A stretch of 18,170 nt of DNA from Candidatus Peregrinibacteria bacterium (GTDB taxonomy: Bacteria; Patescibacteriota; Gracilibacteria; Peribacterales; Peribacteraceae). Under the pieces are notes generated by a model. That model had not been told where the DNA came from. It saw nothing but the letters and a program-made list of their open reading frames with translations, and ran no database searches. The stretch is from contig JACQCJ010000005.1 of NCBI GenBank assembly GCA_016201685.1, forward strand, positions 1 through 18,170, written 5' to 3'. Of this stretch, positions 7,129 to 14,039 are shown piece after piece (the first letter of the stretch is position 1; every line of letters begins with the position of its first letter). Both the position numbers and the translations under genes were made by a program.

Positions 7129-8697
7129 ATGCATCGCTCTCATCTCTTCGATTCATTCGACAGGCTCAGACTTTTCGATCGCTACTCGGCTTTCACGGAT
7201 GTCAAACTTCTCAAGGACTTCAGCGAGCGGCCGCTCAGGAAAAGTCTCCGCGTGAATACACTCAAGACCTCGGTCGACGAATTCAAACAATGGGCGCAGA
7301 AGAGGGGATGGATGCTGAGTCCTGTTCCGTGGTGCGAGGAAGGTTTTTTCATCGACAGGGAAAATCGCGATGAGGCGCTGGGGAAAGATTTGCTTCACCT
7401 GCTCGGGCACACGTACATGCAGGAGGCCGCGAGCATGCTGCCAGTTTCGCTCCTCGATCCGCAGCCGGGCGAGGCGGTGCTCGACATGAGCGCGGCGCCA
7501 GGGAGCAAGACGACGCAGATTGCCGCCAGAATGTGTCCTCCACCCCCGACCCCTCCTCCGGAGGAGGAGGGGAGAATGTCCAAAAACCAAGGTCAATGTT
7601 CCAACTTCAGACAATGTTCTCAGGGCGTCATTGTTGCGAATGACGTTCAGGAAAAGCGCTTGTGGACGCTCAAAAATGCACTTCATCGCTGCGGAGTCAT
7701 CAACGCGATCGTCACGCGCAAGGTGGGCCAGTGGTTCGCCAAGCACATGACCGAGCGCTTCGATCGGGTGCTGTGCGATGCGCCGTGCACCGCCCAAGGA
7801 ACCTCGCGCAAAGATTCTGATGCGCTCCTCTGCTGCTCGGCGGAGAACATCGGGAAAATGGCAAAACTCCAGCGCGAGCTCCTCGAGTCCGCCATTCATG
7901 CGGCCAAGGTCGGCGGGACGATCGTCTACTCCACGTGCACGCTCACGCCCGAGGAGAATGAGGAAGTCGTTCTGTCTCTGCTGAAGAAATTTCCGGAGCA
8001 GGTGGAAGTGGTTGATCCGCGGGAGAAATGGACAATTGATAATGGACAATGGACAATGAAGGCTATTGAAGATTCACACGTGGTACAAAAATTTCTTCAT
8101 TCTACAAACAAACAAAATTATCAATTATCAATTTTCAATTATCCATTCCTCCGTCTCTGGCCCCACACCTTCGACACCGAAGGCTTCTTCTGCGCCGTTC
8201 TGCGGAAGAACAAGCCGACTCGACCCGTGGAGCGTTTCGACTTCGTCCGATTCCAGGAAGATGAAGTGCCCGTCGCGCGCTCCAGGGAACTCACCGCCAA
8301 CCTCGAACGGCAATATGGAACATCGTTCATGAGAGAAGGCGAGCGGCTCTTCCAGCGCAAGGATCAACTTCTCCTCTCGACGCAGTCCGTGGCGCAGTTC
8401 GGGCAGACGACTTCAAATTATTCGCTCGGCCTTCCCTTTGCCCGAAGACTCGACGGAGATCGGCTCCGGCTCGATCACGAGATCGCGGCACTGCGAGGCA
8501 TGGATGCGACGAAGAATTTTTATTCGCTGTCGGATTCCGATCTCGATCTCCTCCTGGATGGCAAAGACGCGGCTTGCGATTCTTCTCTTCGAGGTGACAT
8601 CATTCTCCGCTACGAGCATCTCGCCGTCGGCATCGGACTCGCGAAGGAAGGCAAGCTCAAGAACAGGCTGCCGCGCTGGGTGGTGGTGAAGTCGTGA
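7129..8697 (+). CDS. NOL1/NOP2/Sun-family RNA m5C methyltransferase (RsmF/RsmB-like)
   Basis: A 522-residue SAM-dependent enzyme that methylates cytosine C5 in RNA, most likely rRNA. It has the N-terminal LRVNTLKTS region, SAM motif I with AAPGSKTTQ (about 125-133), motif IV DAPC with C220, and motif VI YSTCTLTPEENE with C270, the nucleophile in this family. A later RLWPHTFDTEGFFCAVLRK block is followed by a C-terminal RsmF-like domain ending LKNRLPRWVVVKS. Which rRNA site is modified cannot be told. Three foreign-looking stretches are read through in frame: a TTCGACAGGCTCAG repeat near the N-terminus, about 30 residues (136-165) rich in Pro, Glu and Gln right after SAM motif I, and 39 residues (301-339) from a palindromic element. 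All core motifs remain. The last 48 bases are duplicated at 9517-9564. Confidence 0.9.
   Translation: MHRSHLFDSFDRLRLFDRYSAFTDVKLLKDFSERPLRKSLRVNTLKTSVDEFKQWAQKRGWMLSPVPWCEEGFFIDRENRDEALGKDLLHLLGHTYMQEAASMLPVSLLDPQPGEAVLDMSAAPGSKTTQIAARMCPPPPTPPPEEEGRMSKNQGQCSNFRQCSQGVIVANDVQEKRLWTLKNALHRCGVINAIVTRKVGQWFAKHMTERFDRVLCDAPCTAQGTSRKDSDALLCCSAENIGKMAKLQRELLESAIHAAKVGGTIVYSTCTLTPEENEEVVLSLLKKFPEQVEVVDPREKWTIDNGQWTMKAIEDSHVVQKFLHSTNKQNYQLSIFNYPFLRLWPHTFDTEGFFCAVLRKNKPTRPVERFDFVRFQEDEVPVARSRELTANLERQYGTSFMREGERLFQRKDQLLLSTQSVAQFGQTTSNYSLGLPFARRLDGDRLRLDHEIAALRGMDATKNFYSLSDSDLDLLLDGKDAACDSSLRGDIILRYEHLAVGIGLAKEGKLKNRLPRWVVVKS
7156..7169. repeat. TTCGACAGGCTCAG repeat half, in frame in the methyltransferase
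   Basis: TTCGACAGGCTCAG matches the common form of the CCTGAGC/GTCGAAGG repeat family. It encodes part of the FDSFDRLRLFDR stretch at the N-terminus, which is not typical of the enzyme family. Confidence 0.45.
7550..7572. repeat. GC-rich palindrome in the methyltransferase SAM-domain insert
   Basis: CCCCTCCTCC followed by GGAGGAGGAGGGG forms a strong hairpin. It encodes TPPPEEEG within the extra 30 residues (136-165) between SAM motif I and GVIVANDV, which are nearly adjacent in ordinary family members. Confidence 0.6.
8029..8145. repeat. 117-bp AATTGATAAT-type palindromic element, in frame
   Basis: The left arm is TGGACAATTGATAATGGACA and the right arm ends CAATTTTCAATTATCCA, giving an imperfect inverted repeat built from degenerate GATAATTG units. 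Its 117 bases are exactly 39 codons, so the reading frame is kept. A related 123-bp element lies at 14040-14162 between dnaG and rpoD. Confidence 0.75.
8650..8697 (+). repeat. Direct repeat, copy 1: 3' end of the methyltransferase gene
   Basis: The final 48 bases, including the TGA stop, match 9517-9564 at 44 of 48 positions (encoding GKLKNRLPRWVVVKS here and GKLKNRLPRWVGVKS in the copy). Together the two copies flank gene P1. Confidence 0.85.
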
Positions 8698-8713
8698 TGA
8701 CCCGCGCTTCTCA

Positions 8714-9376
8714 TCAATCAATGCTCTTGAAGCGCCACAGGGGAACGCCGGGCGGTAACGCACTACTGTAAAATGCTTCCGGACCAATACTCTCCAGGAG
8801 TCTTTTCAACGCTCGTCGGCGGACATGGGTGTAATACGACTCACAGCGCGCATCCCGGACGAGATCCCATATTTCATTGAGGGAATCCGTCTCCTTGAGT
8901 GCGTCTTTCACTTCTTCTCTTTCCAGCAGATTGACGTCTTTTTTTGCAGCGAGATACTCGCGGTACGCTCTGTTGAATTTCTGTACTCCTTGCACGATTT
9001 CCCTGTTCGGGAATCGATAGGCATCTTCAACCGGCGGCGCGCCGCAAAATTCCTTGAAGCGTGAGCGAAGAGCGGCAAGATCAAGAGAGAAGTCCTCCGG
9101 CTTCCCGAAGAAGCAGCGTGTTTCGCGTGTATCCATGATCTGCAACTCGATCGCCTGCTTCAAGATTTCGTTTTGAACGAACGGGATGATTTGTTGTAAT
9201 TCCTGCGCGGAAGGAGTGATCGTCCCTTTCAAGAGCGCGAGAGCGAGGTGTTTCTCATGCGAGGATCCGACGATGATGTTTGTTGGCAGCACATCCCAGC
9301 GCGGGTGTCGATGATCGTCGCAGACGTCGTTCGTCGCTGTCATCATGCAGTGATCCTTCGCCTCCTCCCGAAGCAT
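8714..9376 (-). CDS. P1: member of an undescribed paralogous family, 220 aa
   Basis: The family is unknown to me but is recognisable from two relatives here (P2 at 10622-11253, P3 at 11383-12039). Shared blocks in order: LRSRFKEFCGAPPVEDAYRF (103-122), FNRAYREYL (134-142), DALKETDSLNEIWDLVRDAR (158-177), RRRALKRLLESIGPEAFY (186-203) and the C-terminal LPPGVPLWRF. The N-terminal 80 residues are variable, with a conserved hydrophobic helix at 57-80. The protein is mainly helical with conserved Trp, Tyr and Arg; no catalytic triad is obvious. The start could be ATG 9376 or, judging from the promoter at 9353-9381, ATG 9346 or 9343 (MMTATND). It converges on the methyltransferase with a 16-base gap. 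It lies between two copies of the methyltransferase 3' end. Confidence 0.7.
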   Translation of the reverse strand: MLREEAKDHCMMTATNDVCDDHRHPRWDVLPTNIIVGSSHEKHLALALLKGTITPSAQELQQIIPFVQNEILKQAIELQIMDTRETRCFFGKPEDFSLDLAALRSRFKEFCGAPPVEDAYRFPNREIVQGVQKFNRAYREYLAAKKDVNLLEREEVKDALKETDSLNEIWDLVRDARCESYYTHVRRRALKRLLESIGPEAFYSSALPPGVPLWRFKSID

Positions 9377-9381
9377 GTCAA
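9353..9381 (-). promoter_or_regulatory. Promoter-like pair at the P1 start
   Basis: A perfect TTGACA (complement of 9376-9381), 17 bases, then AAGGAT (complement of 9353-9358), with ATG 9346 six bases further on. P2 has the same arrangement (TTGACA, 17 bases, AAGCAT). The -10 box is poor, so confidence is limited. If real, translation starts at 9346 and not at 9376. Confidence 0.35.
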
Positions 9382-9401
9382 ACGCGCAGACCCGACCCTC
9401 C

Positions 9402-9564
9402 CATGGACGCCATTGCAGAGATCAAAGGTCGGCTTCTGCCGGGTGATCTTCATGTCTGCACCTGTCTCGCACGGGAGGGACCGCCCTCCGAAGTCCGCCC
9501 GAGGCGGACGAATAAGGGAAAACTCAAGAACAGGCTGCCGCGGTGGGTGGGGGTGAAGTCGTGA
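9402..9564 (+). pseudogene. Chimeric scrap: dnaG-like start joined to methyltransferase tail
   Basis: An open frame of 53 codons. Its first 11 residues, MDAIAEIKGRL, resemble the DnaG start in this window (MDAVSDIKARL), and the DNA around the start codon (CCCATGGACGCC) is identical to that at 12294-12305. Its last 15 codons plus stop (9517-9564) duplicate the methyltransferase 3' end. Between them lies a perfect hairpin (GTCCGCC-CGA-GGCGGAC, 9493-9509). It has no intact domain, so I read it as the remains of a tandem duplication and not as a functional gene, although the frame is still open. Confidence 0.55.
9517..9564 (+). repeat. Direct repeat, copy 2 of the methyltransferase 3' end
   Basis: 44 of 48 bases are identical to 8650-8697, in the same orientation and including the stop codon. 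It lies immediately upstream of the KAS III gene. Confidence 0.85.
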
Positions 9565-9611
9565 ATGCCTTCTGTGGCCTCGGTCTGTTGCTGCTGGTAG
9601 CATGCCACGCT

Positions 9612-10592
9612 ATGCCGCTTGGCTTTTCGCCATTTGTGGATCACATCCCCGGGCGACCTGTGCATAACAAGGAACTCCCCTACGGAGATATCGAGAGACG
9701 GACGGGCGTTCACTCCCGCGCCATCGCCAATCCCGATGAAACCGTCGAGGAGGTTGCAGTGGCAACAGGTTGGCAGCTACTTCGTTCCCTGGGTATCAAA
9801 GGAAAGGATTGTGGCGGCATGATTCTGTCGTCGTGTTCGACCATAGATGTCGACGATACCGCGCGACAGGTTGCAACCAGGCTCGGCATCCCGAAAAGTA
9901 CTGCGTTTGGCGTATACTTCTGCTGCAGCGGTTTTCCTGCTGCCGTGGAACGAGCGCTTCCTCTTGCTGCAAGCACGCAGCGACCCATCGTCATCGTACT
10001 GGCCGAGGTGCTCAGTAAAATCGTGAACTGGGCAGACCAGAGCACGGCAATTCTCTTCGGCGATCGCGGCGCGGCGACGCTCCTGGATCCCAACGGAATA
10101 TCGCCGGTTCTTGACGCCTATGCCGAGGGATTCGACGATGAGAAGGAACTCGCTCAACTGCGCACGATGGATGCCGTTGATGAACAAGGGCGATCGTGCA
10201 GGCGATCATGCATTCAGATGAATGGCCACGAGCTTTTCAGGATTGCCCCCGCTGAGATGGTCAAGGTGATGGAAGAACGCTGTGAAATGCTGGGAATGAG
10301 TCGGAATGACATCCGGATGATTGTGCACCATCAGGCAAATGCGCGATTCATTCAGATGATGGAAAAGCGCATGCGATCGAATGGCTGGGATGTCGACAAC
10401 ATTCGCATCGTTAATGAAATCGCGAATATGGGCAACGTTGCATCATGCTCGATCCCGGCGGCGCTCGCTCACGTGCAAGACCAAATTCCCGTAGGGACGC
10501 TCGTCTCCTGTCCCACCGTCGGTGCCGGTCCGGGTTTCAAGAAGGGGATGTTGAGCAGGGGACACGTACTCTTTGCAATGGGATCCTCGTAA
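9612..10592 (+). CDS. 3-oxoacyl-ACP synthase III (KAS III/FabH-like)
   Basis: A 326-residue thiolase-fold condensing enzyme, close to the usual FabH length. The N-terminal RRTGVHSRAIANPDETVEEVA matches the family. The Cys-His-Asn triad is intact: C105 in YFCCSGF, H240 in HHQAN, and N275 in NMGNVAS. ILFGDRGAATLL and the C-terminal GAGPGFKKGMLS glycine loop are also present. FabH condenses acetyl-CoA with malonyl-ACP to start fatty-acid synthesis; relatives make other beta-keto products, and no acyl-carrier protein or fab gene is nearby, so the substrate is uncertain. ATG 9612 was chosen because the homologous N-terminus begins near there; the frame runs upstream to 9543 with a hydrophobic stretch that overlaps the duplicated tail. 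TAGCAT at 9598-9603 is a possible -10. The gene is isolated, between P1 and P2. Confidence 0.85.
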   Translation: MPLGFSPFVDHIPGRPVHNKELPYGDIERRTGVHSRAIANPDETVEEVAVATGWQLLRSLGIKGKDCGGMILSSCSTIDVDDTARQVATRLGIPKSTAFGVYFCCSGFPAAVERALPLAASTQRPIVIVLAEVLSKIVNWADQSTAILFGDRGAATLLDPNGISPVLDAYAEGFDDEKELAQLRTMDAVDEQGRSCRRSCIQMNGHELFRIAPAEMVKVMEERCEMLGMSRNDIRMIVHHQANARFIQMMEKRMRSNGWDVDNIRIVNEIANMGNVASCSIPAALAHVQDQIPVGTLVSCPTVGAGPGFKKGMLSRGHVLFAMGSS

Positions 10593-10621
10593 ACGAAAGA
10601 ACATCATCGTCGACAAGTGCC

Positions 10622-11253
10622 TCACCGTTCGATCCATTGGAATCGCCACAGGGGCAGGGCTGGTGGCATCGTGCCGGCGTAGTACGCTTCGTCGCCCAGG
10701 AGCTCTCGGAGCTTCTTCAACGTGCGTCTATAAAAAGGGATGGAAAAACCTGTACACTGTAGACTGTGTGCGAGATTCCATATCTTGTGCAGACCGTCCG
10801 TCTCTTTCAGAGCATCTTGTATATCGTTGAGTTTAGCGAGGTTCAGGAGGGTGAGGTGAGCAATACGGCCACGATAGATTCGGTTGAGGCCCATGAGTCG
10901 CTCGCATGTTTTCTTGTCGGGAAACCGCACGATATCCTCGATCGGAGGAGCGTTGGCCAGCTCCCTGTAGCGATCACGAAGTTCCCGGAGATCCGAGACG
11001 AATGTCTCCGGACTCATGAGCATTGTTTTGTCTTTCCGCGGTTCCCCGTCGAGGATCTGCATGACAATAGCCTTCTTCCGGATCGCGTCCCGTACGAGCC
11101 AGAACATGCGTTCAGTTGGTTCGATGAGGGCAATTCCTGTCCCGTTAACAGTTGCCCAGCAAGCTGTGCATCGGCGGAAAGAGACACGGCGGCCGGGCGG
11201 GAGTTGGGGAGCCTCTCATGGATGCGGAGTGCAGTGGCTTCGGAGTTGTGCAT
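10622..11253 (-). pseudogene. P2: frameshifted member of the P family
   Basis: The C-terminal 161 codons (from ATG 11107) carry the family blocks LRELRDRYRELANAPPIED, LNRIYRG, DALKETDGLHKIWNLA, RRTLKKLRELLGDEAYY and MPPALPLWRF. Upstream of 11107 the same frame remains homologous (NGTGIALIEPTERMFWLVRD, compare the hydrophobic helix of P1) but has no start codon before a stop near 11216. The matching N-terminus (MHNSEATALRIHERLPNS, compare SEAASDFPLHERLSTC of P3) lies in another frame starting at ATG 11253. The switch falls at about 11135-11150. This is either a pseudogene or an indel in the assembly. A truncated protein from ATG 11107 remains possible. It converges on the KAS III gene. Confidence 0.65.
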
Positions 11254-11275
11254 GGAGCGAGGGTCGTTGTTGCCG

Positions 11276-11304
11276 ATGCTTCGCGCAATCTGTCAATATG
11301 TCAA
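11276..11304 (-). promoter_or_regulatory. Promoter-like pair upstream of P2
   Basis: TTGACA occurs twice in tandem on the minus strand (complements of 11299-11304 and 11291-11296). The distal one lies 17 bases before AAGCAT (complement of 11276-11281). Bases around GCGCGAAG(C/T)ATCG are shared with the P3 upstream region, so the duplication includes the 5' flank. Confidence 0.35.
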
Positions 11305-11382
11305 TACGCATCGGCCCATCGTGACCGCAAACGCACCTCAAAGCAGAAAAACCGTGATTGCCCGCGGTGAAGAGCAATCAGT

Positions 11383-12039
11383 TCATTTCCAAGAATTCGG
11401 TGTTTCTTTCACGTTGAAGCGCTTCAGCGGCGCAGGCAATGGAAAATCTTTCGCGTAGTACGCCTTTTGCCCGATCAATTCCATGAGCTTCTTCAACCTC
11501 AGGCGACGGAAAATCACGCCATTGTGCTCGTCACGCGCATCGAACATGGCGCTCCAGATGCTCTGGAGATCTTGCGTCTCTTCCACAGCTTCGCCCAATT
11601 CCCGTACGGCGTTCGAGTGTCGCTCGGAACGCAATTGCCTGATGAGAAAATTCCGATATGTCCTGTTGAAGCAAAGAGCATCGCGGATGATCGTCAGTTC
11701 CGGCAGCAGGCTGGCGTCTGCCAAGGGTGGCGCATGGAGAAGTTCTTGGTAACGGGATCGAAGCTCCTTGAGGTCCGCGTCGAATGAATCGCGTTGCTCA
11801 AACATGGCACTGTCTCCGCGTTCATCGAGGAGTTCAAGACGTGTTGCCACGCTCTTGAGGGCAGGGGCTACCGTCGAGAAGAGGCGTTGCAGCTCATGCC
11901 TTGCAGGCAAAGTCTGTATTCTCAGCAGGTGAACGGCCATCCCTTCTCCTTCTTTCTCAAAACGAGTGACGAGTGTCGAGCATGTTGACAGCCTCTCGTG
12001 GAGAGGAAAATCGGAGGCGGCTTCGGATGCAAAAAGCAT
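11383..12039 (-). CDS. P3: member of the P family, possibly with a frameshifted signal peptide
   Basis: A 218-residue relative of P1 and P2 with LRSRYQELLHAPPLAD (93-108), FNRTYRNFL (124-132), EETQDLQSIWSAMFDAR (153-169), RRLRLKKLMELIGQKAYYA (178-196) and a C-terminal PAPLKRFNV. The DALKETD block is degenerate here. ATG 12039 is the only standard start in frame. The frame is open upstream and encodes a hydrophobic run (SIAATIFLSMLFASEA) typical of a signal peptide. Deleting one T in the TTT at 12073-12075 would join it to ATG 12079 and give an N-terminus beginning MIARSIAATIFLSML. P2 has only TT at this spot. A TATACA box (complement of 12083-12088) lies three bases before ATG 12079. The protein may therefore be exported, or may be a recent frameshift mutant. 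It is divergent from dnaG. Confidence 0.65.
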   Translation of the reverse strand: MLFASEAASDFPLHERLSTCSTLVTRFEKEGEGMAVHLLRIQTLPARHELQRLFSTVAPALKSVATRLELLDERGDSAMFEQRDSFDADLKELRSRYQELLHAPPLADASLLPELTIIRDALCFNRTYRNFLIRQLRSERHSNAVRELGEAVEETQDLQSIWSAMFDARDEHNGVIFRRLRLKKLMELIGQKAYYAKDFPLPAPLKRFNVKETPNSWK

Positions 12040-12172
12040 GGAGAGGAAGATCGTTGCTGCGATACTTCGCGCAAATCATCGATGTATACTCGTTTCACTA
12101 AGTAATCCCACAAAATCTGGACAATCAGCAAACTCTCCAAAGCATGCCTCCGTAGCTTTCATACGTCTTCTT

Positions 12173-12248
12173 GAGGAAAATGGAGAACAACGGATGTGGA
12201 GAGAAAATTGAGAAAATGAAAAGCTGAAGTCTGGTTTTCTGTTTCCTC
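12173..12248. repeat. Imperfect inverted repeat upstream of dnaG
   Basis: GAGGAAA (12173-12179) pairs with TTTCCTC (12242-12248), with partial pairing inward (GGAGAAC with GTTTTC). The interior is A-rich (GAGAAAATTGAGAAAATG). It resembles the other small palindromic elements in size but not clearly in sequence. Together with the P3 upstream region it fills the 257-base gap between P3 and dnaG. Confidence 0.35.
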
Positions 12249-12281
12249 CTACGAGGGCTCTGTGCTTTCTCTTCCGCGGAG

Positions 12282-12287
12282 TATACT
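12282..12287 (+). promoter_or_regulatory. -10 box of dnaG
   Basis: TATACT lies nine bases before ATG 12297, the same distance as in the rpoD promoter. No good -35 is seen 17 bases upstream. Confidence 0.4.
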
Positions 12288-12296
12288 TGCTCACCC

Positions 12297-14039
12297 ATGG
12301 ACGCCGTCTCCGATATCAAGGCCCGCCTCTCGATCGAGCAAGTGGTCGCTCAGTACTGCCAGCTCCAGAAGAAAGGGAGGAACTTCGTCGCACTCTGCCC
12401 GTTCCACAAGGATACGCACCCGAGCTTCCTCGTCTCGCCGGACAAAGGCATCGCGTACTGCTTCGCGTGCCAGACGGGCGGGGACATCTTCAGCGTCTAC
12501 CAGAAAATCGAGGGCGTGGACTTTCGGACTGCACTCAAGGATCTGGCCGATAAAGCCGGCGTCACGTTGCCCGAGTACTCGGCTTCCACGGCGATCAAGA
12601 AGGATGAAAAGGACCGTATTCGCGAGTGCCTGCATGCCGCGCTCCAGTTCTACCGCGAGCAACTCACGACGTCCACACTCGCGCAGGACTATCTCCAGAA
12701 GAGGGGTGTGCCCGCGTCGCAAATCGAGGAGTTCGAGCTCGGCTATGCGCCGGATTCCTTCGCTGCGACGTACGAGCACTTGCTCAAGAGAGGCTTCAGC
12801 CGCAAGGAAATTCTGGCGGCGGGTCTCGGAATCCAGCGCGAGCTGCAGGATGAACGGATTTACGATCGCTTCCGCAATCGTCTGATGTTTCCCATCCACG
12901 ACGCGCAGGGCGGACTCATCGCGTTCGGGGGCCGCACGCTCGGGGATGACGATGCCAAGTACGTCAATTCCTCGGAAGGAATTCTCTACCACAAATCGAA
13001 CGTCCTCTACGGCCTCCATCGCGCGAAGGAGGCGATGCGCGACGGGAAGCGGGCGGTGCTCGTGGAGGGATATTTCGACCTGCTCGCCTGCCATAGGATC
13101 GGCGTCCCGCACGTTGTCGCCACCAGCGGCACGGCGCTCACGCAGCAGCACGTGAAGCTCCTCAGGCGCTACTGTGAATCGGTTTGCCTCTGCCTCGATC
13201 AAGACGTCGCGGGACAGGATGCCGCCGAACGCGCCTTCGTGCTCCTCTCGAAAGAAGCGCTGCACGTGGAGGCTGCCGTGCTGCCGACGAAAGATCCCGC
13301 GGATGCGGTCCAAGCGGATCCCGCCATGCTCAAGCGGATCCTCGGGAACGGCACCCCCTATCTGGATCTCGTCCTCGAACGTCTCCGTGGATCCTCTCTC
13401 TCGTCGGCCGCACTCAAACGTCAGGCAATCGAGCGCGTCTTGCTCCTCCTCCAAGCGCTTCCTCTCGCGGTGGAACGCGAGGAGTACCTCGGCAAAGCAT
13501 CTGCCGTATTCGGCACGAGCGAGGGTGCGCTCAAGGAGGATCTCTACCAACTGCATTCACGCGAACGTCGTCCTTTTCCTGACCGGGTTGCGGAGGAACC
13601 GTCGAAACATGAAGCTTTTTCCAAAGTCGAAATTGCGCTCGCACTGTTCCTTCTCTACCCGCATCTCCGCTCGCTCCTCATTGAACTCATTCCACCGGAG
13701 GAAGGAATGGCGGCCGCGCTCTACGCGGCGATCAAGTCCGCATCCGATTCGGCGCCCCTCATGATCGATCTTCTCAATCTTCCTCTCGAGCATCGCGAGC
13801 GCGCGTCCATCCTCCACCTCTACGCCGAAGATCACGGATTCGCCGACTGGTCGGAATCGCTCGCGATCCGGGAGATTCGCAGGAACTGCGGGAGCGCCAA
13901 TCGCGAACAGCTGCGCCGCAAGCAGCAGGAAATCACCGGAAAACTGCTCGCCGCGCGCGTCGAAGGACGCAAAGATGAGGAGGCGATTCTCGCGATCCAG
14001 TACCAGGAAGTACTGAAGTTGGGAAAGATGGCGGGATAG
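12297..14039 (+). CDS. dnaG: DNA primase DnaG
   Basis: A 580-residue primase that makes RNA primers at the replication fork. The N-terminal CHC2 zinc-binding domain has C34, H37, C55 and C58 (LCPFHKDTHPSF, then YCFACQTGGD). The RNA polymerase core includes RNRLMFPIHDAQGGLIAFGGR, and the TOPRIM motif VLVEGYFDLLACH has its glutamate at E257, followed by the DQDVAG aspartates near 299-301. The C-terminal third is helical and would be the helicase-interacting region; it is poorly conserved, as is normal. ATG 12297 fits the standard family start (M-D-x-x-x-x-I-K-x-R-L). The gene is followed by rpoD after 212 bases, as in the classical rpsU-dnaG-rpoD operon, but rpoD has its own promoter here. Confidence 0.95.
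   Translation: MDAVSDIKARLSIEQVVAQYCQLQKKGRNFVALCPFHKDTHPSFLVSPDKGIAYCFACQTGGDIFSVYQKIEGVDFRTALKDLADKAGVTLPEYSASTAIKKDEKDRIRECLHAALQFYREQLTTSTLAQDYLQKRGVPASQIEEFELGYAPDSFAATYEHLLKRGFSRKEILAAGLGIQRELQDERIYDRFRNRLMFPIHDAQGGLIAFGGRTLGDDDAKYVNSSEGILYHKSNVLYGLHRAKEAMRDGKRAVLVEGYFDLLACHRIGVPHVVATSGTALTQQHVKLLRRYCESVCLCLDQDVAGQDAAERAFVLLSKEALHVEAAVLPTKDPADAVQADPAMLKRILGNGTPYLDLVLERLRGSSLSSAALKRQAIERVLLLLQALPLAVEREEYLGKASAVFGTSEGALKEDLYQLHSRERRPFPDRVAEEPSKHEAFSKVEIALALFLLYPHLRSLLIELIPPEEGMAAALYAAIKSASDSAPLMIDLLNLPLEHRERASILHLYAEDHGFADWSESLAIREIRRNCGSANREQLRRKQQEITGKLLAARVEGRKDEEAILAIQYQEVLKLGKMAG

Noticed and set aside
9543..9611. Hydrophobic N-terminal extension (GLGLLLLVACH) of the KAS III protein as a signal peptide
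   Set aside because: KAS III enzymes are cytosolic. This stretch overlaps the duplicated methyltransferase tail, and the homologous N-terminus begins at about ATG 9612.
12291..13556. Long reverse-strand frame of 421 codons opposite dnaG
   Set aside because: It mirrors the GC-rich codon pattern of dnaG, has no recognisable domain, and dnaG is unmistakable on the plus strand. The same applies to the long reverse frames opposite leuS (4565-5971) and rpoD (14279-15235) and to the plus frames opposite der.
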